Source: Competibacter_A sp037045685
GTDB lineage: Bacteria > Pseudomonadota > Gammaproteobacteria > Competibacterales > Competibacteraceae
Direction: 5' to 3'
Length of the DNA stretch: 64,000 bases
Assembly (NCBI GenBank): GCA_037045685.1
Contig: JBAOII010000024.1
Coordinates: 19,318 to 83,317, forward strand
Shown here in pieces: positions 23,899 through 32,668 of this stretch. The position numbers were made by a program, and so were the translations under genes. Every line of letters starts with the position of its first letter. Position 1 is the first letter of the stretch. The notes beneath the pieces were generated by a model. It was given only the letters and a program-made list of their open reading frames with translations, made no database searches and was not told the origin of the DNA.

Positions 23899-24587
23899 CC
23901 GTTCCCGCGACCGACGCCATCGTCTCTCCCGCCTGCGTGCTGTTCGATCTGGACGGCACCCTGCTGGACACGGCCCCGGACTTGACGGCGGCCTTGAACC
24001 GGCTGCGCGGTGATCGCGGTCTCGGCCCGTTGCCGGTGGAGCGGATTCGCCCCACCATTTCCCGAGGTTCGCCCGGGATGTTGGGCGTCTGTTTCGGGCT
24101 GACGCCCGACCATCCGCATTATCCCGAACTCGACCGACGCTTCCTGGACCTGTACCGCGAAGCCATCGCCGTGGAGACCGCGCTCTTTCCGGGCATGGCC
24201 GACGTGCTGGCCTATCTGGAGACCCGGGCGATTCGCTGGGGCGTGGTCACCAACAAGCCGGGCTGGCTGGCGGAGCCGCTGCTGAAGACGCTCGCGCTCT
24301 GGCCGCGCGCCGCCTGCGTGGTCAGCGGCGACACGCTCGACAAGCGCAAGCCCGATCCGGAACCGCTGCTGTACGCCTGCGAGCGGTTGGGCGCGGCCCC
24401 GGAACGCTCGCTGTACGTGGGCGACGCCGAACGCGACGTGCTGGCCGGCAACCGGGCGGGCCTGCGCACGCTGGTGGCCGGCTTCGGTTACCTGGGCGCC
24501 GAAGACCGGCCGGAGGAATGGGGCGCCGACGGTTTTCTGGAACGGCCCGGCGATCTGTTCGCCTGGCTTGGCGCGACCGGCGCGTAG
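23895..24587 (+). CDS. HAD-family phosphatase (phosphoglycolate phosphatase / MupP-like)
   Basis: The 230-residue product begins at GTG 23895, overlapping the ubiG stop. HAD motifs are clear: motif I FDLDGTLLDTAPD with the nucleophile Asp, motif II VVTNKPGW, motif III lysine in DKRKPDPEPLL, motif IV VGDAERDVLAGNRAG. Annotation pipelines would call it Gph (2-phosphoglycolate phosphatase). In Pseudomonas the gene in this position behind ubiG encodes MupP, a MurNAc-6-phosphate phosphatase of peptidoglycan recycling, so that role is an equally good guess. Confidence 0.85.
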   Translation: MTVPATDAIVSPACVLFDLDGTLLDTAPDLTAALNRLRGDRGLGPLPVERIRPTISRGSPGMLGVCFGLTPDHPHYPELDRRFLDLYREAIAVETALFPGMADVLAYLETRAIRWGVVTNKPGWLAEPLLKTLALWPRAACVVSGDTLDKRKPDPEPLLYACERLGAAPERSLYVGDAERDVLAGNRAGLRTLVAGFGYLGAEDRPEEWGADGFLERPGDLFAWLGATGA

Positions 24588-24643
24588 GCTCGCCCGATCG
24601 GGGGATCGGAACGCTCCCCCGGTCCAGCGTCCCGGACCGGCCG

Positions 24644-25498
24644 TCACCGAACGCCCGGGAGCCCGAGCAGCGCCAGGGCGCTCGCCAGCAGCGTACTCCG
24701 CGCCCACAGTTGCCACCAGAACAGCCGGTCCGGTTCAGGCGATGCCCGTTTGGCCCACAAGACGGTCGCGTTGTCCTGCTGGGGATGCCGGCGCGACATC
24801 ACCTCCTCCAACAAGGGCCGGCAAGGCGATGGAGCGGTGCGGGCATCCTTCAGAACGGCGGCAATTTCCCGCTCGCTCAAGGTCAGAAGGCCATCGCTCG
24901 CCAGCAAGATCTGATCATTGGGCTTGAGCGCGAACGGCTGGCGCGGCAAATCCACCAGCTCCAGATCGTCCCCGGTGACGGCGCTGATCAAGGCGTTGCG
25001 GTCGGGATGAGAGGCGGCATCCTCGGCGCTGATCTCGCCGGCGCTCACCTGCTCGGCCAAGACGCTGCGGTAAGCGTGATCCTGATTGAGCCGGCGCAAG
25101 CGCCCCCGCCGCCACAGCCACAACGGCGAATCGCCGACGCTGATCCAGTACAGCCCTTCCTCCGCCAGCACCACCGCCAGCAGGGTGCAGCCCATTCCGC
25201 CGAGATGCTCCTGATCGGTCGCCACTTCCAGCGCCATCCGCCCGTTGACGTGGCGCAAGGTGCGCTCCAGCCGCTCGGGAACGGTGGTCGCGGGCACGGC
25301 ATCGTAGGCTTCGATAAAGCCGCGAACCGCCAAGGCGCTGGCCAGGGCGCCGGCCCTTTCGCCGCCCATGCCATCGGCGAGCACCAGCAGCAACTCGCCC
25401 GCCTCCAGTTGCGGCGGTAACTCGAACACCCCGAAGTCGTCCTCCTGCCGGGGACGGCTACCCTGCGTCATGTCTTCGTCGTGGATCCACCCCCCCAT
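24644..25498 (-). CDS. PP2C-family protein serine/threonine phosphatase
   Basis: The 284-residue product has the metal-binding motifs of PP2C/PPM phosphatases: RPRQEDDFGVFE, LVLADGMGGERAGALAS, GGMGCTLLAVVLAEEGLYW, VGDSPLWLWRRG, DQILLASDGLLTLS and QDNATVLWAK. A hydrophobic stretch near the C terminus (WARSTLLASALALLGLPG) may anchor it in the membrane. Start ATG 25498 is preceded by GGGGGAA; a longer in-frame start lacks a ribosome site and would overlap the FHA gene. It ends a minus-strand set kinase-FHA-FHA-PP2C and presumably reverses the kinase. Confidence 0.88.
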   Translation of the reverse strand: MGGWIHDEDMTQGSRPRQEDDFGVFELPPQLEAGELLLVLADGMGGERAGALASALAVRGFIEAYDAVPATTVPERLERTLRHVNGRMALEVATDQEHLGGMGCTLLAVVLAEEGLYWISVGDSPLWLWRRGRLRRLNQDHAYRSVLAEQVSAGEISAEDAASHPDRNALISAVTGDDLELVDLPRQPFALKPNDQILLASDGLLTLSEREIAAVLKDARTAPSPCRPLLEEVMSRRHPQQDNATVLWAKRASPEPDRLFWWQLWARSTLLASALALLGLPGVR

Positions 25499-25523
25499 GT
25501 TTCCCCCGGCCTCTCGGTTATTG

Positions 25524-26042
25524 TCATTTATAGTCATTGTCGTGCCAGTCGAAATCCGGGCCACACAGCGGCGCGAACCTCAGCCGGGTTTGTCCGAGTT
25601 GCAGGATATCGCCGCCGGCCAATTCCACCGATCCCCGCGCCGGCTGGCCGTTCAACCAGGTTTCGGGGGCGACGGCCTGCAGATAAAAGCGGCGCGAGCG
25701 GGCGGTGTAGATGATGGCCGCCTGGTTGTCTCGGCTGATCGCGGCATCGCCGAAATCCAGCCGGACCCGCGCCTCGGAGCCCCGGCCGATATCGTTGACC
25801 CCATAGCCCAGCGGCAACACCTGCCCGCGTCCCGGACCGGCGACAATCGCCAGCCAAGCGACGACCGCGCCGACCCGGCAATCCGGGACGAGGCCGCTGG
25901 TCGGGGCCGGTTTGGCTTGAGCGGCGTCACGAGCGGCTTTCGGCCGGGATTTGGGTCCCGGTTCGGGGCGGGCGACGCGCCGGGTGGGCTCGATCGCTGG
26001 CGGCGCGGACGAACCCTTGTTCAAACCGCGATAGAGAGGCAT
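25524..26042 (-). CDS. FHA-domain protein
   Basis: The 172-residue product has a basic, Pro/Ala-rich N terminus (residues 1-55), a hydrophobic segment VGAVVAWLAIVAGPGRGQ, and an FHA-like domain at about 80-165: NDIGRGSEARVRLDFGDAAISRDNQAAI, SVELAGGDILQLGQTRLRF. FHA domains bind phosphothreonine peptides. The usual G-R-x-x-x-N/D pattern is only loosely kept. It lies 25 bp before the PP2C gene and 40 bp behind another FHA gene on the same strand, so one operon is likely. Confidence 0.8.
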   Translation of the reverse strand: MPLYRGLNKGSSAPPAIEPTRRVARPEPGPKSRPKAARDAAQAKPAPTSGLVPDCRVGAVVAWLAIVAGPGRGQVLPLGYGVNDIGRGSEARVRLDFGDAAISRDNQAAIIYTARSRRFYLQAVAPETWLNGQPARGSVELAGGDILQLGQTRLRFAPLCGPDFDWHDNDYK

Positions 26043-26082
26043 GACACGTTCTCCAGTTGCAAGCGGGATTTCCGGTCGGAGA

Positions 26083-26442
26083 TCAATCGTCGCCCGTCAG
26101 AAAGTGCAGGCGCACCTCGCCCAGCTCCACCACGTCGCTGTTGTTGAGCGTCTTGGTTCGAACCCGCTGCCCGTTGACCCAGGTTCCGTTGGTCGAATCC
26201 AAGTCGCAAATCTGGAAGGTGCCATCGGGCAGGTGATAGATTTCGGCGTGATGGCCGGAAACCGAATCGTTTTCGAAGCAAATGTCGTTTCCCGGCGCCC
26301 GCCCCAGCCGGCATAAGGGCGAACGCAGTCGCAGATCGCCTTTGCCCAGCGAATCGGTCCGAATGAACCGCGCCTGGATGAACACGGCTTCCGGCTCCCG
26401 ATCATGACGGCGGCGGAAAAATGGCCACTTGGGAAATTTCAT
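26083..26442 (-). CDS. FHA-domain protein
   Basis: A 119-residue protein that is little more than one FHA domain: the G-R motif LCRLGRAPGNDICF, SVSGHHAEIYHLPDGTFQICDLDSTNGTWVNG and ELGEVRLHFL. The S-x-x-H and N-G-T/N-G phosphothreonine-binding residues are intact. A basic N terminus (FPKWPFFRRRHDR) precedes it. Its ATG overlaps the stop of the kinase gene by four bases (ATGA), so the two are translationally coupled and the FHA protein is a probable kinase partner. Confidence 0.9.
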   Translation of the reverse strand: MKFPKWPFFRRRHDREPEAVFIQARFIRTDSLGKGDLRLRSPLCRLGRAPGNDICFENDSVSGHHAEIYHLPDGTFQICDLDSTNGTWVNGQRVRTKTLNNSDVVELGEVRLHFLTGDD

Positions 26443-28461
26443 TTTTGATTGAACCCAGTCGAAACGGGTGGCTCCCAGGGATTGCCGACAGTGGTTTTGG
26501 AGGCCGGTCTTTCTCGCGCCGAAGGTTCCGGTTCGACGGTGCCCGGTCGCGGCGCGGCTGGCCTTCTACCGGCCTGCCGCCGCGCGCTGCGGGACGGGGC
26601 CTTCGAAGCCTTGGCCGGCCGGGCGCCGGTCCGGTTCGCGACCGATCCCTGAGCGATGGGCTTAGCCGTCTTGTCAGCTTGCAATTTGACGGCGGGTGCA
26701 GCCTCTGGCGTCAAAAATTCGCCGGCTGTCCCGGTCACGGGTTCCGGCGGACCTTCGATAGCCTGCGTCTCGACCGGCTCGGGCCGCGCGGTCGGATCGC
26801 TCGATTCCGGCGCGGGCGACGATCCCGCATCGGCGGTTCCGGGAGGCGGCACCGGCTGGCCGGATGGCGCGACGGGCGACGATCCCGTTACCGCCGTCTC
26901 CGAGACCGGCGATTCCGCCGAGATCGCCGGGGTCGCCGATGGCGACACGGTCGGTTGTTCGGCCATGGGCGCCGGTCCGGCGGTCGATCCGGCGGAGTCG
27001 GTCACCGCAGCCGGCGGCGGGATCGCCGCCGCAACGGACGGCCCGGCGCCCGGTTCGGGCGTCGCGGAACCTGGAACCGGAACCGGCGGCGCCACGGAAA
27101 CCGGCGCCTCGGCGACAACCGGAGAACCCGAAATCGCGGCGGGTGGTGGCCCTTGATCCAGACCGGAGCGGAATGGCGGTTGCTCCTCGATCGAGAACGG
27201 CCATAACCAGACGAGCGTCGGCACCGCCAGCGCCGCCAACACCAAGCCGGCTCCCACCAGGATTTGGGAGGATGCTTTGCGACGGGTCGAATCCGGGTTC
27301 GGCGGTGGCCGCAACACCTCCAGCCGCCGGCCAGCGGTGAGGTGGTTGGCGTCGAGTGGCGGCAAAATCCTCAGCTCGTCGCCGTCCGCAACCGGCTCCG
27401 CCGCCGCCGGCGCGGACGATTTGATCAAGCGCGGCGCTTCAGGTTCTCTGGCGGGTCCGCCGCCGGGCTTCAACCACGGTCCCAGGAGGACCGTCTCATC
27501 GTCGTCCTCGTCTGGGGCGGGCGGCTCGTTCAGGGCGGCCCGCATCTCGGCCACCGTGGCGAAGCGTTGCTCCGGCCGCACCGCCAGCGCCCGGTCGATG
27601 GCCCGCAGCAGCCGGACCCCGTAGCGGCCGGCGCAGACCCGCGCCGCCGGCTCCAGGCTGTCCTCCAGCAAGCGCTCGGCCGCCTCCACCGGCGGCTGGC
27701 CGGTCACGCAGCGGTACAGCACCGCCCCCAGCGCGTACACGTCCGTCCAGGGACCGTAGCGGTCGTTGCGGGTCGTGTACTGCTCCGGCGGGGAATAGCC
27801 CGGCGTCACCAGGCTGGTCACGCTCTTGCTGTGCCGGCCCACCGCCTCCCGCGCCGCCCCGAAATCGATCAGGATCACCCGGTGGTCGTGGGCCCGCACG
27901 TACAGGTTGGACGGCTTGATGTCCCGGTGCAGAAAGCCTTGCTCGTGGACCGCTTGCAGCGCCGGCAGCACGTCCTCCAGCAGCCCCCGCACCTCCCCCT
28001 CGTCCAGCGTCTCCCCCTCCTGCAGCACCGCGTTCAGCGGCTCCCCCTCCTCGTAGTCCATCACGATGTAGGCCGTGCCGTGCGCCCGGAAGTACCGCTT
28101 CACCCGCACCACAAACGGGTGCTGCACCCGCGCCAAAACCCGCGCTTCGTCCAGAAAACCGCTCCAGACCCCAGAGGTAATCCGACAATCGCTCGTCGTT
28201 GCCGCCAACTCCACCGCCCTGCGTGTTGGAATGGACGGTCACGCCATCGGCATCGCGGTACGACCATTCGACGGGGAAGTATTCCTTGATGGCGACCGAA
28301 GTTTCGAGATGGGTATCCCAGGCTTTGTAGGTCACGCCGAAACCACCGGCCCCCAGAATGGCGTCGATGCGGTATTCGTCCAACATGCAGCCCGACGCCA
28401 AGGCATTGGCACGGCGAGTGCCGCCCTTGGATGGCGTGGCCGGATTGGCGGTGTTGGTCAT
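26439..28461 (-). pseudogene. Membrane-anchored Hanks-type Ser/Thr protein kinase, one frameshift
   Basis: Repaired length is 673 residues. The kinase domain (about 25-300) shows the Gly loop LGAGGFGVTYKAWD, VAIKEYFP with the ATP lysine, LHRDIKPSNLYVR, LIDFGAARE and TPGYSPPEQY. One transmembrane helix (ILVGAGLVLAALAVPTLVW) follows, then a long Pro/Ala/Thr-rich extracytoplasmic tail ending NPWEPPVSTGFNQK. The frame breaks after WGLERF at a T4 run (28155-28158): removing one T gives RFLDEARVLARVQHP, the normal family sequence. Sequencing error is therefore likely. First gene of the kinase-FHA-FHA-PP2C cluster. Confidence 0.85.
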
Positions 28462-28647
28462 GAAAGCAACCTGACGGTGGCGCGGAACGAACCGCTAACG
28501 ATCCGCGCCGCAGGGCGAGCGCGGGAACGGGAAAATACCTACATTATTCATGCCAATCATGCGGATGACGGATGGCTCAACAGCGATGCGGCTGCCCTTG
28601 CTCGGAAAATCCGCCCGACGGAACCACGCCGACGCGAAAGAGCAATT

Positions 28648-28755
28648 TCATTTTTGATTGAAACCCGTTCTGGCGGGAGGCTCCCAAGGATTGCGAACCG
28701 CCCCCTTCCACCGGAACTTGAAGGGCGATCCAGCGTTCTTGACGGTGTAATGCGG
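28648..28755 (-). pseudogene. Relic of a kinase-type C-terminal tail
   Basis: In the 447-bp gap 28462-28908 the minus strand encodes NPWEPPARTGFNQK followed by TGA and an overlapping ATGAAA, nearly the same as the tail and stop/start junction of the adjacent kinase-FHA pair (NPWEPPVSTGFNQK, ATGAAA). The 18 bp around the junction are identical. Upstream the frame stays open only to an earlier stop near 28757. It looks like the end of a lost paralogue or a duplicated junction. The rest of the gap shows no gene. Confidence 0.55.
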
Positions 28756-28908
28756 TCAAAATCGGCTTCGTCCGGCCGGTGGGCGGAAGCTGGAGCGATG
28801 GTTCGACCGATGACCTTTTTGGGCGGCGTGGCCGCACGGACGATGTCGGTCATGGCCGTGCGCGGGACGGGTTGCCGGAAGTGCCGTTGCGAGCCAGCGG
28901 AAGCGACG

Positions 28909-30309
28909 TCAATAGTCCGCGCTGCGGGGCGTGCGCGGAAACGGAATGACATCTCTGACATTACTCATGCCGGTCACGTAACTGATGGTGCGCTCGAACC
29001 CCAGCCCGAAACCGGCGTGTGGCACGCTGCCGTAGCGGCGCAAATCGCGGTACCAATGATAAGCCGCCTTGTTCATGCCCGACTCGTCGAGGCGCGCGTC
29101 CAGCACGTCCAGCCGCTCCTCGCGCTGGCTGCCGCCGACGATTTCGCCGATGCCCGGGACCAGTACGTCCATCGCCGCCACCGTGCGGCCATCGTCGTTC
29201 AACCGCATATAAAAGCTTTTGATTTCTTTAGGATAATTGACCAGCACCAGAGGTCCGCCGACATGGTCTTCCGCCAGATAGCGCTCGTGCTCGGACTGGA
29301 GATCCATGCCCCAGCGCACCGGAAACTCGAAGGAGCGGTCGGCCTTTTGCAAAATGCCGATCGCTTCAGTGTAATCCAGCCGCTCGAACGGCGACTGAAC
29401 CACCTGTTCCAGCCGTCGGATACAGGTTTTGTCGATCCGCTGGGCGAAAAACGCCATGTCGTCGGCGCGCTCGGTCAGCAAGGCCTGGAAAATCGACTTC
29501 AACAGCGCTTCGGCCAGATCGGCGTTGGCGTGCAGATCGGCGAAGGCGGTTTCCGGCTCCACCATCCAGAATTCGGCCAGATGACGGCTGGTGTTGGAGT
29601 TCTCGGCGCGAAACGTCGGGCCAAACGTGTAAACTTTCGACAGGGCCAGACAGTAAGCTTCGACGTTGAGCTGGCCGGAAACGGTCAAAAAGGTCTCGCG
29701 GCCGAAGAAATCCTGGTCGAAATCGATGCCGCCCTCGGGCGTGCGCGGCGGATTGACCATGTCCAGGGTGCTGACCCGAAACAGCGCGCCGGCCCCCTCG
29801 CAGTCGCTGGCGGTGATGATCGGGGTATGCACCCAGAAATAGCCGCGCTCGTGGAAAAAGCGGTGAACGGCTTGGGCGAGGCAATGGCGCACCCGCGCCA
29901 CGGCGCCGATGCTGTTGGTGCGCGGTCGCAGATGCGCCACCGTCCGCAGATATTCGAAGCTGTGCGGCTTGGGAGCGATAGGATAGGTTTCGGGGTCTTC
30001 GATCCCGCCGACGACCTCGATGGTCTCGGCCCGCAATTCCACCGCTTGGCCTTTGCCGGCGGAGGCGACCAGCTCGCCGGTGACCCGGATCGCGCAACCG
30101 GCGGTCAAATGCAACACTTCGCTCTGATAATTGGGCAATCCGGCCGGCACGATCACCTGAAGCGGCTCGAAACCCGAGCCGTCGTGAACGGTCACGAACG
30201 ACAGACCCGCCTTGGAATCGCGGCGGGTGCGCACCCAGCCCTGCACGGTCGCCGACCGGCCCAAGGGGATTTGGCCGCCGAGCACGGCGGCGATGGCATG
30301 TGCGGACAT
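28909..30309 (-). CDS. asnS: Asparaginyl-tRNA synthetase
   Basis: The 466-residue class IIb synthetase charges tRNA-Asn. Residues about 15-100 form the OB-fold anticodon domain (ATVQGWVRTRRDSKAGLSF). The catalytic core shows TPIITASDCEGAGALF, FLTVSGQLNVEAY, motif 2 FRAENSNTSRHLAEFWMVEPE and motif 3 GFGLGFERTISYVTGMSNVRDVIPFPR. The usual C-terminal ending follows. Start ATG 30309 (MSAHAIAAV) agrees with family N termini; an in-frame extension upstream is inside the 52-bp gap and the preceding gene. Confidence 0.97.
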   Translation of the reverse strand: MSAHAIAAVLGGQIPLGRSATVQGWVRTRRDSKAGLSFVTVHDGSGFEPLQVIVPAGLPNYQSEVLHLTAGCAIRVTGELVASAGKGQAVELRAETIEVVGGIEDPETYPIAPKPHSFEYLRTVAHLRPRTNSIGAVARVRHCLAQAVHRFFHERGYFWVHTPIITASDCEGAGALFRVSTLDMVNPPRTPEGGIDFDQDFFGRETFLTVSGQLNVEAYCLALSKVYTFGPTFRAENSNTSRHLAEFWMVEPETAFADLHANADLAEALLKSIFQALLTERADDMAFFAQRIDKTCIRRLEQVVQSPFERLDYTEAIGILQKADRSFEFPVRWGMDLQSEHERYLAEDHVGGPLVLVNYPKEIKSFYMRLNDDGRTVAAMDVLVPGIGEIVGGSQREERLDVLDARLDESGMNKAAYHWYRDLRRYGSVPHAGFGLGFERTISYVTGMSNVRDVIPFPRTPRSADY

Positions 30310-30361
30310 CGGACGGTCTGCTCCCGAAAACGGCCGGCCCCGAAGGCTGGCCCGAGGCCGA

Positions 30362-31138
30362 TCAAAGCTGTTCTTGGTATTTCTGGAAATGTTGCGCCTT
30401 GGCTTGACCGATCCAATCGTCCCGCCGAATGCGGCCCGCCGTCTTGATGGCGGCTTCGATCCGGTCGATGCCCGCCTCGTCCAGCGCGGCCAGTTGCCGG
30501 TAGCTGAGGATGCCTTGGGCGCGCAATTTCTTTTCCAGGGCCGGACCGATCCCGACAATCAATTTGAGATCGTCCGGCTGGGTCGGCGCGGGCGTTTCAA
30601 CCGGCGCCTCGGCCACCGGGGTCGGCGCAGGTGCGGCGGCGGGCGGCGCCGGCGTTTCGACCAACGCCTCGGCCACGGGGGCGACCGCTACCGGTTCGAC
30701 CGCAGCCTCGTTCGCGGCGGCGGGCGCGGCGGGCGCGGCTTCGGCCACTCGGGAGGCTCGCTCCGCTTCGGCTCGTTCGGCGCTCGCGAATCCGCTACCC
30801 CGTCGCAGAACCGCGAAATATTCATCCCACCACTGGTTTTGGGTCTGCACCCAACGCTGCAACACCTCTTCCATTTGCCGTACCCAGACGGTCATGATTT
30901 CTGGCGCACCCTTTTCGCGGGCGACCTGATCCACCCATTGCCGCACCCAAGACGCTTCCTGCGCCAGCGTTTTTCTGACCGCCGCTTCCCAAGTCGCCAG
31001 ATTCTTCAGATAGGTCTCCCGCCACGCTTCGACCCCCGCCGGCGGCTGGAACGGCACGGCCGAACACAGGCTGTCCCAAAGGCGTTTCTGGGCTTCGGTC
31101 CAGCTTTTGAAGATGTCCTCATTGATCCACGGCTTCAC
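30362..31138 (-). CDS. Phasin-like protein with C-terminal helix-hairpin-helix domain
   Basis: The 258-residue product has three parts. Residues 1-115 are Trp-rich helices (SWTEAQKRLWDSL, VRQWVDQVAREKG, RWVQTQNQWWDEYF) like phasins or the PhaE-type subunit of polyhydroxyalkanoate synthase. Residues 125-195 are an Ala/Pro/Glu linker with VAEAPVETPAP repeats. Residues about 198-258 carry a helix-hairpin-helix of the DUF4332 type (DLKLIVGIGPALEKKLRAQG, SYRQLAALDEAGIDRIEAA). Phasin plus HhH would suit a granule-to-DNA tether, but that is inference; no other PHA gene is in the window. Confidence 0.6.
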   Translation of the reverse strand: MKPWINEDIFKSWTEAQKRLWDSLCSAVPFQPPAGVEAWRETYLKNLATWEAAVRKTLAQEASWVRQWVDQVAREKGAPEIMTVWVRQMEEVLQRWVQTQNQWWDEYFAVLRRGSGFASAERAEAERASRVAEAAPAAPAAANEAAVEPVAVAPVAEALVETPAPPAAAPAPTPVAEAPVETPAPTQPDDLKLIVGIGPALEKKLRAQGILSYRQLAALDEAGIDRIEAAIKTAGRIRRDDWIGQAKAQHFQKYQEQL

Positions 31139-31338
31139 TATCGCTACCCTCCACGTTCAACCCAACATTCAGCCGTCAACCCCGAACCAGCATCATCCAG
31201 GATCGCGGATAGTGTCACGAACACAATCTTAGGACCGCGCGGCGGCGGAAGCCACATTTGTTGTTCGCGACCCGCTCCAACACGCCAGATTCATCGAGAA
31301 GTTATCGGGAATGGCGCAATGCGCGCGGGCGGACGGGC

Positions 31339-31347
31339 ATTGCTATA
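31339..31347 (+). promoter_or_regulatory. Candidate extended -10 promoter for cysE
   Basis: TGCTATAAT (extended -10 with consensus TATAAT at 31342-31347), 63 bp before the cysE ATG. No clear -35. Confidence 0.5.
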
Positions 31348-31410
31348 ATCTCCACCCTTGTCGCCGTTTGGCGCAAGCGGCCTCTTCACTCAACCCTCTG
31401 GAATTTGGCT

Positions 31411-32238
31411 ATGGCGTTTTGGCAACGGCTGCGCGAAGACATCACCTGCGTGTTCGACCGCGATCCGGCCGCGCGCACCGTATTCGAGATTCTCGCGGCC
31501 TACCCCGGTATCCACGCCGTCTTGTTTCACCGCGTCCACCACGCGCTGTGGAACATGGGCCTGAAATGGCTGGCGCGCTTTCTATCGGCCGTAGCGCGCT
31601 GGCTGACCGGGATCGAAATTCATCCGGGCGCGAAAATCGGGCGACGGTTCTTCATCGATCACGGCATGGGCGTGGTCATCGGCGAAACCACGGAAATCGG
31701 CGACGATTGCACGCTGTACCAAGGCGTCACCCTGGGCGGCACCAGTTGGAACAAGGGCAAGCGCCATCCCACGCTGGGGAACAACGTGGTGATCGGGGCC
31801 GGCGCCAAGGTGCTGGGACCGTTCAAAGTCGGCGACAACGCCCGCATCGGCTCGAATTCCGTGGTGATCAAGGAAGTGCCGGCGAACGCCACGGTGGTGG
31901 GCGTGCCGGGCCGGGTGATCGAAGCCGACGAGATCGGCGCGGACGTGCGTCGCGAAATCGCCCGCAAGCTGGGGTTCGACGCTTACGGCGCCACGCCCGA
32001 TTTGCCCGACCCGGAAGCGCACGCTATCAACCGGATGCTGGACCACATTCAATCGCTCGATGCCACCCTCCGGCAGCTTTGCAAGGCGCTGCGGGATGCC
32101 GGCATCGATCCCGGAGAGCTGTGCTTGGCCGAGCTGAAGGGCTGTGAATTGCATTCGGCCGCCAGCAAGAACGGCTGGCACGCCCAACAGGACGACGATG
32201 CGGTCAAACCCGACCGGAACGCCGCAGCCTCGGCCTGA
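31411..32238 (+). CDS. cysE: Serine O-acetyltransferase
   Basis: The 275-residue product acetylates serine with acetyl-CoA, the first step of cysteine synthesis. Residues 1-70 are the N-terminal helices (REDITCVFDRDPAARTVFEIL). From about 68 the left-handed beta-helix of hexapeptide repeats runs IEIHPGAKIGRRFFIDHGMG, VVIGETTEIGDDCTLYQGVTLGGT, NVVIGAGAKVLGPFKVGDNARIGSNSVV. The C-terminal extension of about 80 residues is longer than in the EpsC/short type. It is followed by an IscU-type gene 10 bp on and by iscA, so cysteine supply and Fe-S assembly appear linked. Confidence 0.95.
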   Translation: MAFWQRLREDITCVFDRDPAARTVFEILAAYPGIHAVLFHRVHHALWNMGLKWLARFLSAVARWLTGIEIHPGAKIGRRFFIDHGMGVVIGETTEIGDDCTLYQGVTLGGTSWNKGKRHPTLGNNVVIGAGAKVLGPFKVGDNARIGSNSVVIKEVPANATVVGVPGRVIEADEIGADVRREIARKLGFDAYGATPDLPDPEAHAINRMLDHIQSLDATLRQLCKALRDAGIDPGELCLAELKGCELHSAASKNGWHAQQDDDAVKPDRNAAASA

Positions 32239-32247
32239 AAGCCCCGC

Positions 32248-32646
32248 ATGCTGGAGTTGAGCGCCGCCGCGCGGGAACATTTCGAGCATCCGCGCAACGT
32301 CGGGACCCTGGAGCCGAGCGAACCGGACGTGGCCGAGGCGCGGGTGGGCGAACCGGCCAGCGGCGACATCCTGCAACTGCATTTACGAACCGATGGCCGG
32401 GGCGCGATCATCGCCGCTCGATTCAAAGCTTACGGCTGCGGCTGGCTGATCGCCTGCGGCTCGCTGCTGACCGAATGCGTCGCGGGCCGGACGCCGGAAG
32501 AAGCCGGGCACTTTCGGCACCGCGAGCTGGTCGAAAAGTTGGCGATACCGCCAGCGAAGCTGCATTGTGCCGTGCTGGCCGAAACCGCGCTCAAGGCGGC
32601 GTTGCGCGCCCTTGCGGCGAAATCGGCGACCCCTGACAATTCCTAA
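32248..32646 (+). CDS. Divergent IscU/NifU-type iron-sulfur scaffold protein
   Basis: The 132-residue product aligns with IscU over its length (HFEHPRNVGTLE, AYGCGWLIACGSLLTE, PPAKLHCAVLAETALKAAL). IscU binds the nascent cluster with three cysteines. Here the first is replaced by Ser38 (GEPASGDIL instead of ACGD), while Asp40, Cys64 and Cys107 are kept and extra cysteines occur at 70 and 77. So it may be a modified scaffold, or may not bind clusters in the usual way. It lies between cysE and iscA with short gaps, presumably in one operon. No iscS, iscR or hscBA is in view. Confidence 0.85.
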   Translation: MLELSAAAREHFEHPRNVGTLEPSEPDVAEARVGEPASGDILQLHLRTDGRGAIIAARFKAYGCGWLIACGSLLTECVAGRTPEEAGHFRHRELVEKLAIPPAKLHCAVLAETALKAALRALAAKSATPDNS

Positions 32647-32668
32647 CCGTTTGACGAGGAACTTAATC

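Noticed and set aside
26145..26180. GGTTCGAACCC, a T-loop-like word, as part of a tRNA
   Set aside because: It lies inside the FHA coding frame and lacks the other tRNA arms.
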